Shown here: positions 13,379 to 21,097 of the stretch, in pieces
How the letters are laid out: every line of letters begins with the position of its first letter
Numbering within the stretch: the stretch's first letter is position 1
Assembly (NCBI GenBank): GCA_002305335.1
Contig: DBQR01000007.1
Span: forward strand, 1 to 26,855
Source of the DNA: Clostridiales bacterium UBA1389
GTDB taxonomy: Bacteria > Bacillota > Clostridia > Oscillospirales > CAG-382
Direction: 5' to 3'
Length of the DNA: 26,855 nt
The notes under the pieces: model-generated
Seen by the model: only the letters and a program-made list of their open reading frames with translations
Told to the model about the DNA's origin: nothing
Databases searched by the model: none
Position numbers and translations under genes: made by a program

Positions 13379-15856
13379 ATGGAAAAGGTGTTTGCATTTG
13401 TCCGTATATTGAACGCCGCTTTGGACTTCGACAGGGAGTACACCTATTTTGTCCATCCCTCCCTTCGGGATAAAATAAAGCGGGGGTCGGTGTGCGCCGT
13501 TCCCTACGGCAATTCCAACATGCTGAGGACGGCGGTGGTTACCTCCTTTTCGGATAAATGCGACTATCCCCAGATAAAGCCCATAACCGAGGTGTTAAAC
13601 TACCCCGTCACCCTGAACGACGAGCTGCTGGATCTTTGTTCCTTTATGACCGAAAGGTATTTCTGCGCCTTCGGCATAGCCGCAAGGACTATACTGCCCC
13701 CGGGGCAGGAAATGCAGGCGGGGGTGTTTTATGAGGTGCTGCCCTTCGACACGTCCACCCTGAACGAAAAAGGGGAATTTATTTGCAAATACCTTGAAAA
13801 TAAAGGGACGACAGACGAAAGGGATCTGATTGACGAATTCGGCGAGGAGGTTAAAATCCTCCTTTCCTCCCTTGAAAAGTTGGGGGCGGTTAAAAAAACC
13901 TCCCGGGCTAAGGAACGGATAAACGAAAAGCGGGAAATTCTGTACCGCCTGTCTTCCGCCGACGAGGCGGAAAGCGCCGCCGAAAATCCCGAAATACTCA
14001 AAAGCGAAAAGCAGCGTACCCTTGTAAGATTTTTAAAGGACGGCGGAGTTATTTCGGTTTCGGAAGCAAGGGATATCTACGGTATCGGTCAGGCGGTGTT
14101 TACCTCCCTTGTTAAGGGCAAAATCATCGAAAAAATCGAAATACGGAAGTACCGCAATTATATCGACACAACCGAGGACATAGAATATTATGACTCCCCC
14201 CTGTCGCCGGCTCAAAAAGAGGCCTTTTCGAAAATAAGCGGTCTTATGGACAGCGGCGAGGCAAAGGCGGCGCTGTTATACGGCATAACCGGCAGCGGAA
14301 AGACAAGGGTTATAATAGAGGCCTGCCGTAAAGCCCTGTCCCGGGGTAAATCCGCCATAGTCCTTGTGCCGGAAATCGGCCTTACCGCCCAGGCGGTGTC
14401 ATTGTTCAGGGGAATTTTCGGCGACACGCTGGCGGTGATTCATTCCCTGCTTTCGGTGGGGGAAAAACTGGACACCACAAGGAAAATCCTTGAAGGGAAA
14501 GTAAAAGTAATAATAGGCACCCGTTCCGCCATATTCGTCCCCGCCCAAAATTTAGGGCTTATCGTTATAGACGAGGAACAGGAACACACCTATAAATCCG
14601 AAAACACTCCCAAATACCATGCCAGGGATATCGCCCGCTTCCGGTGTGCCTACAACAAATGCCTTATGCTCCTAGCTTCCGCCACCCCGTCGGTGGAAAG
14701 CTTTCACAAAGCCCAAAGCGGGATATACAGCTTAATCCGCCTTGACGAACGCTACGGCAGTGCCACCCTGCCCGAATGCTCCCTTATCGACATAAGGGGG
14801 GACAAACGGATTGAAAACGGCAAAATCATTTCAACCCCGCTTAAAGAGGCTATCGAAAAAACCATTTCAAATAATCAGCAGATAATTCTGTTTATCAACC
14901 GCCGGGGTTACAACACCCATCTTTCCTGCCTTAAATGCGGTTATATCTATACCTGCCCCAACTGCTCGGTTTCCCTGACATACCACGCCTACGGCGACAG
15001 CGGCAGTTTTCCTTCGGTTAAGCGGAACAAGTTAGTCTGCCACTACTGCGGCTTTATACTTAACAAACCCGAAAAGTGCGACAACTGCCAGAGCGGCCAT
15101 ATCGGCTACTACGGCTTCGGAACCCAGAAGCTTCAGGAGGAGCTTGAAAGCGACTTTCCCGGAGCGGACTGCGTCCGTATGGACGCCGACACCACCAACG
15201 AAAAGCATTCCCATGAGGAGATTATTTCCTCCTTCAGGGAAGGAAAGTATAACATCCTGTTCGGCACACAGATGGTGGCAAAGGGACTGGATTTCCCCAA
15301 AGTGGGGCTGGTGGGGGTGGTGCTTGCCGACGCTTCGTTGTATCTTAACGACTTCCGGGCAGGGGAAAGGGCATTTTCCCTGTTTACCCAGATAGCGGGA
15401 AGGTCGGGGAGAAGCGACAAGAAGGGCTATGCCTGTTTCCAGACCGCTTCGCCGGACAATGAAATATTAAAGCTTGCTCTGACTCAGGATTACGATAAAT
15501 TCTTTCAAAGTGAAATCGCCTTAAGAAAAGCGGTGCTTTTCCCGCCTTATTGCGACATTGCGGTGTTTTCCTTTGCGGCGGAAACCGAATTCGACGCCAA
15601 CTCCGCTTCCGAAGGGGCAAGCGGACTTATCGGCAAAATACATACCGAAAAGTACCCCGGAATCCCCATGATTAAGTTAGGTCCCTACCGGGAGGGAATA
15701 TACCGTCTTCGCAACAAATACCGCCAGAGAATTATTATAAAATACAAGGACAAAGCATTATCAAGAAAGTTTTTATCCGAATGCTTTGAAACCATACTTA
15801 AGAAAATACCCAAAACAGTAAAAACCGAGGTGGATATTAATCCGCCCATTATATAA
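13379..15856 (+). CDS. priA: Primosomal protein N' (replication restart helicase PriA)
   Basis: An 825-residue superfamily 2 DNA helicase that reloads the replisome at stalled forks. Parts in order: 3'-DNA-binding domain at about 1-105 (FAFVRILNAALDFDREYTYF); winged-helix region; Walker A LLYGITGSGKTRVI; Walker B VIDEEQEHTYK (DEEQ where many PriA have DEEH); SATPSVES; zinc region with eight Cys (CLKCG, CPNC, CHYCG, CDNC); FGTQKLQEEL; FGTQMVAKGLDFPKVGLVGV; and the arginine-finger motif QIAGRSGRS. Between the second and third Cys pairs there is an insertion of about 10 residues (GDSGSFPSVK). No good ribosome site precedes the ATG, which is 5 bp after rpoZ, so coupling to rpoZ is likely. Confidence 0.96.
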   Translation: MEKVFAFVRILNAALDFDREYTYFVHPSLRDKIKRGSVCAVPYGNSNMLRTAVVTSFSDKCDYPQIKPITEVLNYPVTLNDELLDLCSFMTERYFCAFGIAARTILPPGQEMQAGVFYEVLPFDTSTLNEKGEFICKYLENKGTTDERDLIDEFGEEVKILLSSLEKLGAVKKTSRAKERINEKREILYRLSSADEAESAAENPEILKSEKQRTLVRFLKDGGVISVSEARDIYGIGQAVFTSLVKGKIIEKIEIRKYRNYIDTTEDIEYYDSPLSPAQKEAFSKISGLMDSGEAKAALLYGITGSGKTRVIIEACRKALSRGKSAIVLVPEIGLTAQAVSLFRGIFGDTLAVIHSLLSVGEKLDTTRKILEGKVKVIIGTRSAIFVPAQNLGLIVIDEEQEHTYKSENTPKYHARDIARFRCAYNKCLMLLASATPSVESFHKAQSGIYSLIRLDERYGSATLPECSLIDIRGDKRIENGKIISTPLKEAIEKTISNNQQIILFINRRGYNTHLSCLKCGYIYTCPNCSVSLTYHAYGDSGSFPSVKRNKLVCHYCGFILNKPEKCDNCQSGHIGYYGFGTQKLQEELESDFPGADCVRMDADTTNEKHSHEEIISSFREGKYNILFGTQMVAKGLDFPKVGLVGVVLADASLYLNDFRAGERAFSLFTQIAGRSGRSDKKGYACFQTASPDNEILKLALTQDYDKFFQSEIALRKAVLFPPYCDIAVFSFAAETEFDANSASEGASGLIGKIHTEKYPGIPMIKLGPYREGIYRLRNKYRQRIIIKYKDKALSRKFLSECFETILKKIPKTVKTEVDINPPII

Positions 15857-15869
15857 CAGGAGGAACTGC

Positions 15870-16352
15870 ATGGCGCTTTTGAACATAATAGAAACCGAAA
15901 AGGATGTTTCAAAGGCATTGCGTAAAAAAAGCAGGGCGGTGGAGGAAATCACCCCCCGCATAATTACCTTGCTTGACGATATGACCGAAACCCTTAAAGC
16001 TTCCGGCGGAGTAGGGCTTGCCGCCCCGCAGGTGGGGGTGCTGAGAAGGGTTGTGGTGGTGGACGACGGTGAAAAGGTTATCGAGCTTATAAACCCCGAA
16101 ATCATATCCGCCGAAGGGGAAGAGGAGGATATAGAAGCCTGCCTTTCCATCCCCGGAAAATGGGGTCTGGTCAAACGCCCCCTGACCGTAACCGTTAGGG
16201 CTAAAGACAGAACCGGCAAAGATGTCACCCACACCGGTACCGGACTTATCGCCCGCTGCTTCTGCCATGAAATAGACCACTTAAACGGAGTGCTCTACAC
16301 CGACAAAGCCACCAGAATGCTGAAACCCGAAGAACTGGAAATGAAAGAGTAA
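15870..16352 (+). CDS. def: Peptide deformylase
   Basis: A 160-residue metal-dependent enzyme removing the formyl group from nascent N-formyl-Met. All three motifs are present: GVGLAAPQVG at 47-56; EACLSIPG at 89-96, with metal ligand C91 (Ala replaces the usual Gly of EGCLS); and HEIDHLNG at 133-140, giving ligands H133 and H137 and catalytic E134. The AGGAGG ribosome site before the ATG is strong. It is followed one base later by fmt, the enzyme that adds the formyl group, the usual pairing. Confidence 0.97.
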   Translation: MALLNIIETEKDVSKALRKKSRAVEEITPRIITLLDDMTETLKASGGVGLAAPQVGVLRRVVVVDDGEKVIELINPEIISAEGEEEDIEACLSIPGKWGLVKRPLTVTVRAKDRTGKDVTHTGTGLIARCFCHEIDHLNGVLYTDKATRMLKPEELEMKE

Positions 16353-16353
16353 A

Positions 16354-17262
16354 ATGAAGATTGTATTTTTTGGAACCCCCGAAATCGCATACGGCTGTTT
16401 AGAGGAACTCATAAACGGCGGCTATGACGTTGCCTGCGTGGTAACCGGCGTTGACAAACCCCGGGGGAGGGGCTATAAAACCCAGTATTCCCCGGTAAAA
16501 AAGCTGGCACTCGAAAAGGGTATCGAGGTTTTCCAGCCAAGCAGCCTGAGGGATATTGAAGTCCAAAACCGCTTGAAAAGCTATAACGCGGACATTTTCA
16601 TAACCTGCGCCTACGGTAAAATTTTCCCGCCGGAGGTGCTGAATATACCCCCCATGGGATGTATAAACGTACATGCCTCCCTTCTTCCCGCCTACCGGGG
16701 AGCTGCCCCCATCTACCGCGCTTTATTGAACGGTGAAAAGGCGGGCGGCGTAACCATAATGTATATGGACGAAGGCATGGACACCGGCGACATAGCCCTG
16801 ATAAGGGCAACGGAAATCCCGGAGGATATGGATTACAGCGGCTACTATAACGCCCTGACCGGTTTGGGGAGAAAAGCCTTGACCGAATTCCTTGAAAAGG
16901 CAAAAAAGGGGGAAGCAACCCGCATAAAGCAGGACCACTCCAAAGCCACCTACGCCCCCAAGCTGGAAAAGGAGGAAACCCTCCTTGACTTTAACGATAC
17001 TGCCGAAAACATATACAATAAAATCCGGGCGCTATCCCCCAACCCCTGCGCCTATACCCTTCTGGGGGGGAAAAGATGCAAAATCCATAAGGCATTCAGG
17101 GGGGAAAGCAACGGCGGCTTAAAGCCGGGGGAAATCATAAAAGCCGACAGAACCGGTATAGAAATCGCAGCTTCGGATAAAAGTATTATAATAACCGAAC
17201 TCCAGCCGGAAGGCAGGGGTAAAATGAACGTAACCGCTTTTTTAGCGGGGAATAAGCTATAA
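16354..17262 (+). CDS. fmt: Methionyl-tRNA formyltransferase
   Basis: A 302-residue enzyme that formylates Met-tRNA-fMet using 10-formyl-tetrahydrofolate. The N-terminal Rossmann domain has MKIVFFGTPEIA, VVTGVDKPRGRG and TCAYGKIFP. The catalytic motif VHASLLPAYRGAAPI includes H107, and MYMDEGMDTGDI carries catalytic D143. The C-terminal domain begins near 205 (IYNKIRALSPNPCAYTLL) and binds tRNA. Length is normal. It is separated from def by one base and followed 33 bp later by the zinc peptidase gene. Confidence 0.97.
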   Translation: MKIVFFGTPEIAYGCLEELINGGYDVACVVTGVDKPRGRGYKTQYSPVKKLALEKGIEVFQPSSLRDIEVQNRLKSYNADIFITCAYGKIFPPEVLNIPPMGCINVHASLLPAYRGAAPIYRALLNGEKAGGVTIMYMDEGMDTGDIALIRATEIPEDMDYSGYYNALTGLGRKALTEFLEKAKKGEATRIKQDHSKATYAPKLEKEETLLDFNDTAENIYNKIRALSPNPCAYTLLGGKRCKIHKAFRGESNGGLKPGEIIKADRTGIEIAASDKSIIITELQPEGRGKMNVTAFLAGNKL

Positions 17263-17295
17263 GTTATTCGGTTTTCACGGAAAGGAATATTTTCA

Positions 17296-18006
17296 ATGTA
17301 TTTTGACTGGACATATGCTTACTTTGTGATACCGGCAATATTGGTCGCATTATTGGCACAGATAAAGGTTCAGACCACCTATTCCAAATATTCGAAAATC
17401 AAAAATTCAAAGGGAATAACCGGCGCTGAGGCGGCAAGACGGGTGCTTGACGCCAACGGGCTTAATCATATAAAAATCGAAAGAATCCCCGGGGAGCTTA
17501 CCGACCATTACGACCCCAAAGCCGACGTGGTAAGGCTTTCCGACGGGGTGTACGACTCCGCCTCAACCGCCGCCGTGGGGGTGGCATGTCATGAAGCGGG
17601 TCATGCGGTACAGCATGATACGGATTATGCCCCCGCAAAAATAAGAATGGCAATAATTCCGGTTACCAGAATAGGCTCAATGGCTTCCGCGATACTCCTC
17701 CCGGCGGGGATTATCATTGCCGCGCTGGGTTTTTACGGGGCAATTTACCTTGCCTATATCGGCATTTTAGGCTATGTCGTTATCGCCCTGTTCCAGCTTG
17801 TTACTCTTCCCGCCGAATTCAACGCCTCCTCAAGGGCGATGGCGGTCATAGACCGGACGGGAATGCTGACAACCGAGGAACAGAAAGGGGCAAGAAGGGT
17901 GCTGTCGGCGGCGGCATTGACCTATGTGGCAGCCCTGTTCGTCACCTTAATGACCATACTCCGCTTTTTGTTTATCGTTTCAAGATTCAATAACAGGAGA
18001 AGATGA
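17296..18006 (+). CDS. Membrane zinc metallopeptidase, YugP-like
   Basis: A 236-residue integral membrane peptidase of the YugP/Zn_peptidase_2 type. It has an N-terminal membrane segment (about 8-24), a soluble stretch leading to the zinc motif HEAGH at 99-103, two or three central membrane segments (about 117-165), LPAEFNASSRA with a likely third zinc ligand (Glu), and a last membrane segment near the C-terminus ending in RFNNRRR. Substrate is unknown for this family. It lies between fmt and rsmB as in many Clostridia, and its stop overlaps the rsmB start (ATGATG). The ribosome site is AAAGGAA. Confidence 0.93.
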   Translation: MYFDWTYAYFVIPAILVALLAQIKVQTTYSKYSKIKNSKGITGAEAARRVLDANGLNHIKIERIPGELTDHYDPKADVVRLSDGVYDSASTAAVGVACHEAGHAVQHDTDYAPAKIRMAIIPVTRIGSMASAILLPAGIIIAALGFYGAIYLAYIGILGYVVIALFQLVTLPAEFNASSRAMAVIDRTGMLTTEEQKGARRVLSAAALTYVAALFVTLMTILRFLFIVSRFNNRRR

Positions 18007-19256
18007 TGTCACCCCGAATACAGGCGGCCAAAACCCTTGTGAGGATAATAAAAGACAACGCCTATTCCAATATTGAGCTTTCCGGCGAACAGTCCCGGAA
18101 AGACCTGACGGGCGCCGACAACGCCTTGTATCAGGCAATAGTCAAAACCTCTCTGGAACGGAAAAACACCCTTGATTTCATTATTTCCCTGTTTGTAAAA
18201 TCCAAACCCGATATTGTGTCAAGATGCCTGCTTTACGTGGGGCTGTCCCAGCTTTTGTATATGGACAAAATCCCCGACATGGCCGCCTGCGACGAAACGG
18301 TGAAGGCCGCCAAGGTCCTTGCGGGGCAAAACCGCGCCGGCTTTATAAACGGGGTGCTCCGGAATATTACAAGGCAGCGTGAATATATCGAAACCGAAAT
18401 CCAAAAAGCCGACGATACAGTTAAATATTCGCTCCACCCGAGCATAGTTTCGCTTATAAAAAACCAGTATGACAACCATGAGGATATTTTAAAATCCACC
18501 TTCAGAAAGCCCCCCCTTTGCATAAGGGTTAATACATTAAAAACCGATGCCGTTTCCCTGAAAAAACTCTTTGACGAAAATGATATCAAAAGCGAAATGG
18601 CCGAGGGCTGTCTTTTCGTCACCGAAGGGACGGGCAAAGCCGTGGAAACGGCAGACACCGGACTTTACTATATTCAGGGCTTCCCTTCCCAATATGCGGT
18701 CAGCCTGCTTAATGCAAAGCCGGGGGACACCGTTGCGGACGTCTGCGCCGCCCCCGGCGGAAAAATTATAGGCGCCTGCATCGATATGCAAAACACCGGC
18801 AGGGCGGTGGCCTTTGACATTCATCCCAACAAGCTCAGTCTTATTGAAAAAACCGCAAAAACCTTAGGCATAACCATTATCGAAACCTCCCCCCACGATT
18901 CCCGAGTGCCAAAGGAAAACCTTATCGGTATCACCGACGGGGTTATCTGCGACGTTCCCTGTTCGTCGTTGGGAGTGATTTCATCGAAACCGGAAATAAG
19001 ATACAAGGATATATCAAACCTTTCCGACCTTTACAAAACCCAGGCCGAAATACTTGCCGCTTCGGCGGAGTATGTCAGACCCGGCGGGGTACTTGTCTAT
19101 TCCACCTGCACCGTAAACAATGCGGAAAACCGGAATCAGGTTGATTTATTCCTTGAAAAACATAAAAACTTTGCTCTTGAAAGCCAGAGGCTTTTTGTAA
19201 ACGAAAAGGGATATTTCGAGGGCTTTTACGCCGCAAGGCTTGTCAGGACCTGTTGA
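18003..19256 (+). CDS. rsmB: 16S rRNA (cytosine-C5)-methyltransferase, RsmB type
   Basis: A 417-residue protein. The N-terminal NusB-like RNA-binding domain covers about 1-135 (AKTLVRIIKDNAYSNIEL, INGVLRNITR). The C-terminal SAM methyltransferase domain has DVCAAPGGK for SAM binding, VICDVPCSSLGVISSKPEIR with the releasing Cys, and VYSTCTVNNAENR with the nucleophilic Cys. It methylates C967 of 16S rRNA (E. coli numbering). The start could be ATG 18003 or the next ATG at 18006; the first overlaps the stop of the peptidase by 4 bp. It is followed by rlmN, overlapping by 4 bp. Confidence 0.95.
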   Translation: MMSPRIQAAKTLVRIIKDNAYSNIELSGEQSRKDLTGADNALYQAIVKTSLERKNTLDFIISLFVKSKPDIVSRCLLYVGLSQLLYMDKIPDMAACDETVKAAKVLAGQNRAGFINGVLRNITRQREYIETEIQKADDTVKYSLHPSIVSLIKNQYDNHEDILKSTFRKPPLCIRVNTLKTDAVSLKKLFDENDIKSEMAEGCLFVTEGTGKAVETADTGLYYIQGFPSQYAVSLLNAKPGDTVADVCAAPGGKIIGACIDMQNTGRAVAFDIHPNKLSLIEKTAKTLGITIIETSPHDSRVPKENLIGITDGVICDVPCSSLGVISSKPEIRYKDISNLSDLYKTQAEILAASAEYVRPGGVLVYSTCTVNNAENRNQVDLFLEKHKNFALESQRLFVNEKGYFEGFYAARLVRTC

Positions 19257-20302
19257 TTATGATTGATATAATGTCGTTCTCCGAGGAGGAATGCATAAAT
19301 TACACCCTTTTGAAAAACCAGCCTTCCTACCGGGGAAAGCAGCTTTACGGCTGGCTGAGGAAGGGAATATCCTCCTTTGAGGAAATTAAAAATTTGCCGA
19401 AAACCTTTATTGACGAAATAAAAGCGGAATGCTTTCTTGCTATCTGTACGCCCGTCAGGATACAGATATCGGCCGACGGCACCAGGAAATATCTTTTTTC
19501 CCTTACCGACGGGGAAACGGTGGAAAGCGTATTTATGAAGTACCGCCACGGCAACACCGCCTGCATATCCACCCAGGCAGGCTGCCGTATGGGCTGTACC
19601 TTCTGCGCTTCCACGGTGGGGGGGCTTAAACGGAACCTTTATCCTTCGGAAATGCTGTCCCAGATAACCGAAATCCAAAAAGACACGGGGGAGCGCATTT
19701 CCAACATCGTGCTTATGGGAATGGGGGAACCCCTTGACAACTACGATAACGTTATAAAATTCCTTCACCTTGTAAACGACAGTCAGGGGCTTAACATCGG
19801 TTACCGGCATATTTCCCTTTCCACCTGCGGTATAATCGAAAATATAAACCGCTTGGCGGAGGAGGGCTTACCCATCACCCTTTCGGTTTCCCTCCACGCT
19901 CCCAACGGGGAGATAAGAAAGCAGATAATGCCCATAGCCAAAAAGTATGACTACGACAGTCTGCTTGATGCCTGCAAAGCCTACGCCGATAAAACCAAAC
20001 GCCGGATTTCCTATGAATACGCCCTTATTGCGGGAATAAACGACAGACCGGAGGACGCATATGAACTGGGGAACCGGCTTAAAGGCAGCCTCTGCCATAT
20101 AAATTTAATACCCCTTAACAAAACCGACAGAAAAATTTACAAAACCAGCGAAAAAAGTCATATAGAAAGCTTTAAAAATATACTTGAAAGTTATAAAATA
20201 ACTGTTACGGTGAGAAGGAGTTTAGGCAGCGACATTTCCGCCGCCTGCGGCCAGCTCAGGTCGCAGCACTTAAACCAAAACGGGGAAAATTCCGGGTTTT
20301 AG
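19253..20302 (+). CDS. rlmN: Dual-specificity 23S rRNA/tRNA adenine-C2 methyltransferase RlmN
   Basis: A 349-residue radical SAM enzyme that methylates A2503 of 23S rRNA and A37 of some tRNAs. The 4Fe-4S motif CRMGCTFC gives C111, C115 and C118. MGMGEPLDNYDNV is the SAM-binding region; SVSLHAPNGEIRKQIMPI and YEYALIAGINDRPEDA match the family. The C-terminal catalytic Cys is at about 332 (DISAACGQL). The longest frame begins with TTG at 19253, overlapping the rsmB stop; an ATG two codons later at 19259 is equally good, with AGGA at 19245-19248 upstream of both. The frame is intact. Confidence 0.96.
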   Translation: MIMIDIMSFSEEECINYTLLKNQPSYRGKQLYGWLRKGISSFEEIKNLPKTFIDEIKAECFLAICTPVRIQISADGTRKYLFSLTDGETVESVFMKYRHGNTACISTQAGCRMGCTFCASTVGGLKRNLYPSEMLSQITEIQKDTGERISNIVLMGMGEPLDNYDNVIKFLHLVNDSQGLNIGYRHISLSTCGIIENINRLAEEGLPITLSVSLHAPNGEIRKQIMPIAKKYDYDSLLDACKAYADKTKRRISYEYALIAGINDRPEDAYELGNRLKGSLCHINLIPLNKTDRKIYKTSEKSHIESFKNILESYKITVTVRRSLGSDISAACGQLRSQHLNQNGENSGF

Positions 20303-20338
20303 GCTTTCTGAGTATAGTTTCTATCGGGGGACGACTTC

Positions 20339-21097
20339 ATGAAATGCTACGGTTTGACTGACAAGGGAATAAAACGGAAAGCCAATCAGGATTTTTTCCG
20401 AATATACGCCTCCAAGCGGTATATCGCTTCGGTGGTTTGCGACGGCATGGGGGGCGCCAAAGGGGGCCTCACCGCCAGCCGGACGGCGGCCATTACCTTT
20501 ATGAAAACATTAAGGGGCTACCTTTCCAGAATGAACCCCGAACGCACCACCACCGGCGACCTGGAAAGGGTGATGATAAACGCCGTAACCGAGGCAAACA
20601 CCGCGGTTTACGAAAAGGCGGGCACCAGCGATACTCTTGAAGGGATGGGCACCACCCTTGTGGCCTTTCTGTACGCCGGCGGTAAAACCATAGTTATAAA
20701 CACCGGGGATTCCCGTCTGTATGCCTCAAAGGGGGACAAGACAAAGCAGGTAACCAAGGACCATTCCTTTGTTCAGTACCTTGTGGACACCGGGATAATC
20801 ACCCCCACCCAGGCGGAACACCACCCCCAGAAGAATATAATTTTAAAAGTCATAGGCGTAAACGAACACGCCGAATGCGATGTGTTCACCCTGTCGGATT
20901 ACGACAGCTTACTGCTCTGCACCGACGGTCTGGTGAATATGATAAGCTTTGAGGAAATATCAAGCGTTATGGAAAGCGAACTTGATGTGGAATCAAAGGT
21001 TGAAACTTTAATTACTCTTGCCAACGACAGAGGCGGCTTTGACAATATAACGGCGGTTATTTTTCAAAGGAAGGATGAAAATGTAAGCAATGGATAA
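20339..21097 (+). CDS. stp: PP2C-family Ser/Thr phosphatase (Stp/PrpC type)
   Basis: A 252-residue metal-dependent protein phosphatase with all main motifs: LTDKGIKRKANQDFFR, VCDGMGGAKGG (metal Asp), MGTTLVAFL, INTGDSRLYA, TKDHSFVQYLV, LLCTDGLVNM, and the C-terminal GGFDNITAVIF. It reverses phosphorylation by the PASTA kinase encoded next. The kinase ATG lies inside the phosphatase reading frame (8-bp overlap), so synthesis of the pair is coupled. A GGGGGACG ribosome site precedes the ATG. A 36-bp gap separates it from rlmN with no clear promoter. Confidence 0.96.
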   Translation: MKCYGLTDKGIKRKANQDFFRIYASKRYIASVVCDGMGGAKGGLTASRTAAITFMKTLRGYLSRMNPERTTTGDLERVMINAVTEANTAVYEKAGTSDTLEGMGTTLVAFLYAGGKTIVINTGDSRLYASKGDKTKQVTKDHSFVQYLVDTGIITPTQAEHHPQKNIILKVIGVNEHAECDVFTLSDYDSLLLCTDGLVNMISFEEISSVMESELDVESKVETLITLANDRGGFDNITAVIFQRKDENVSNG

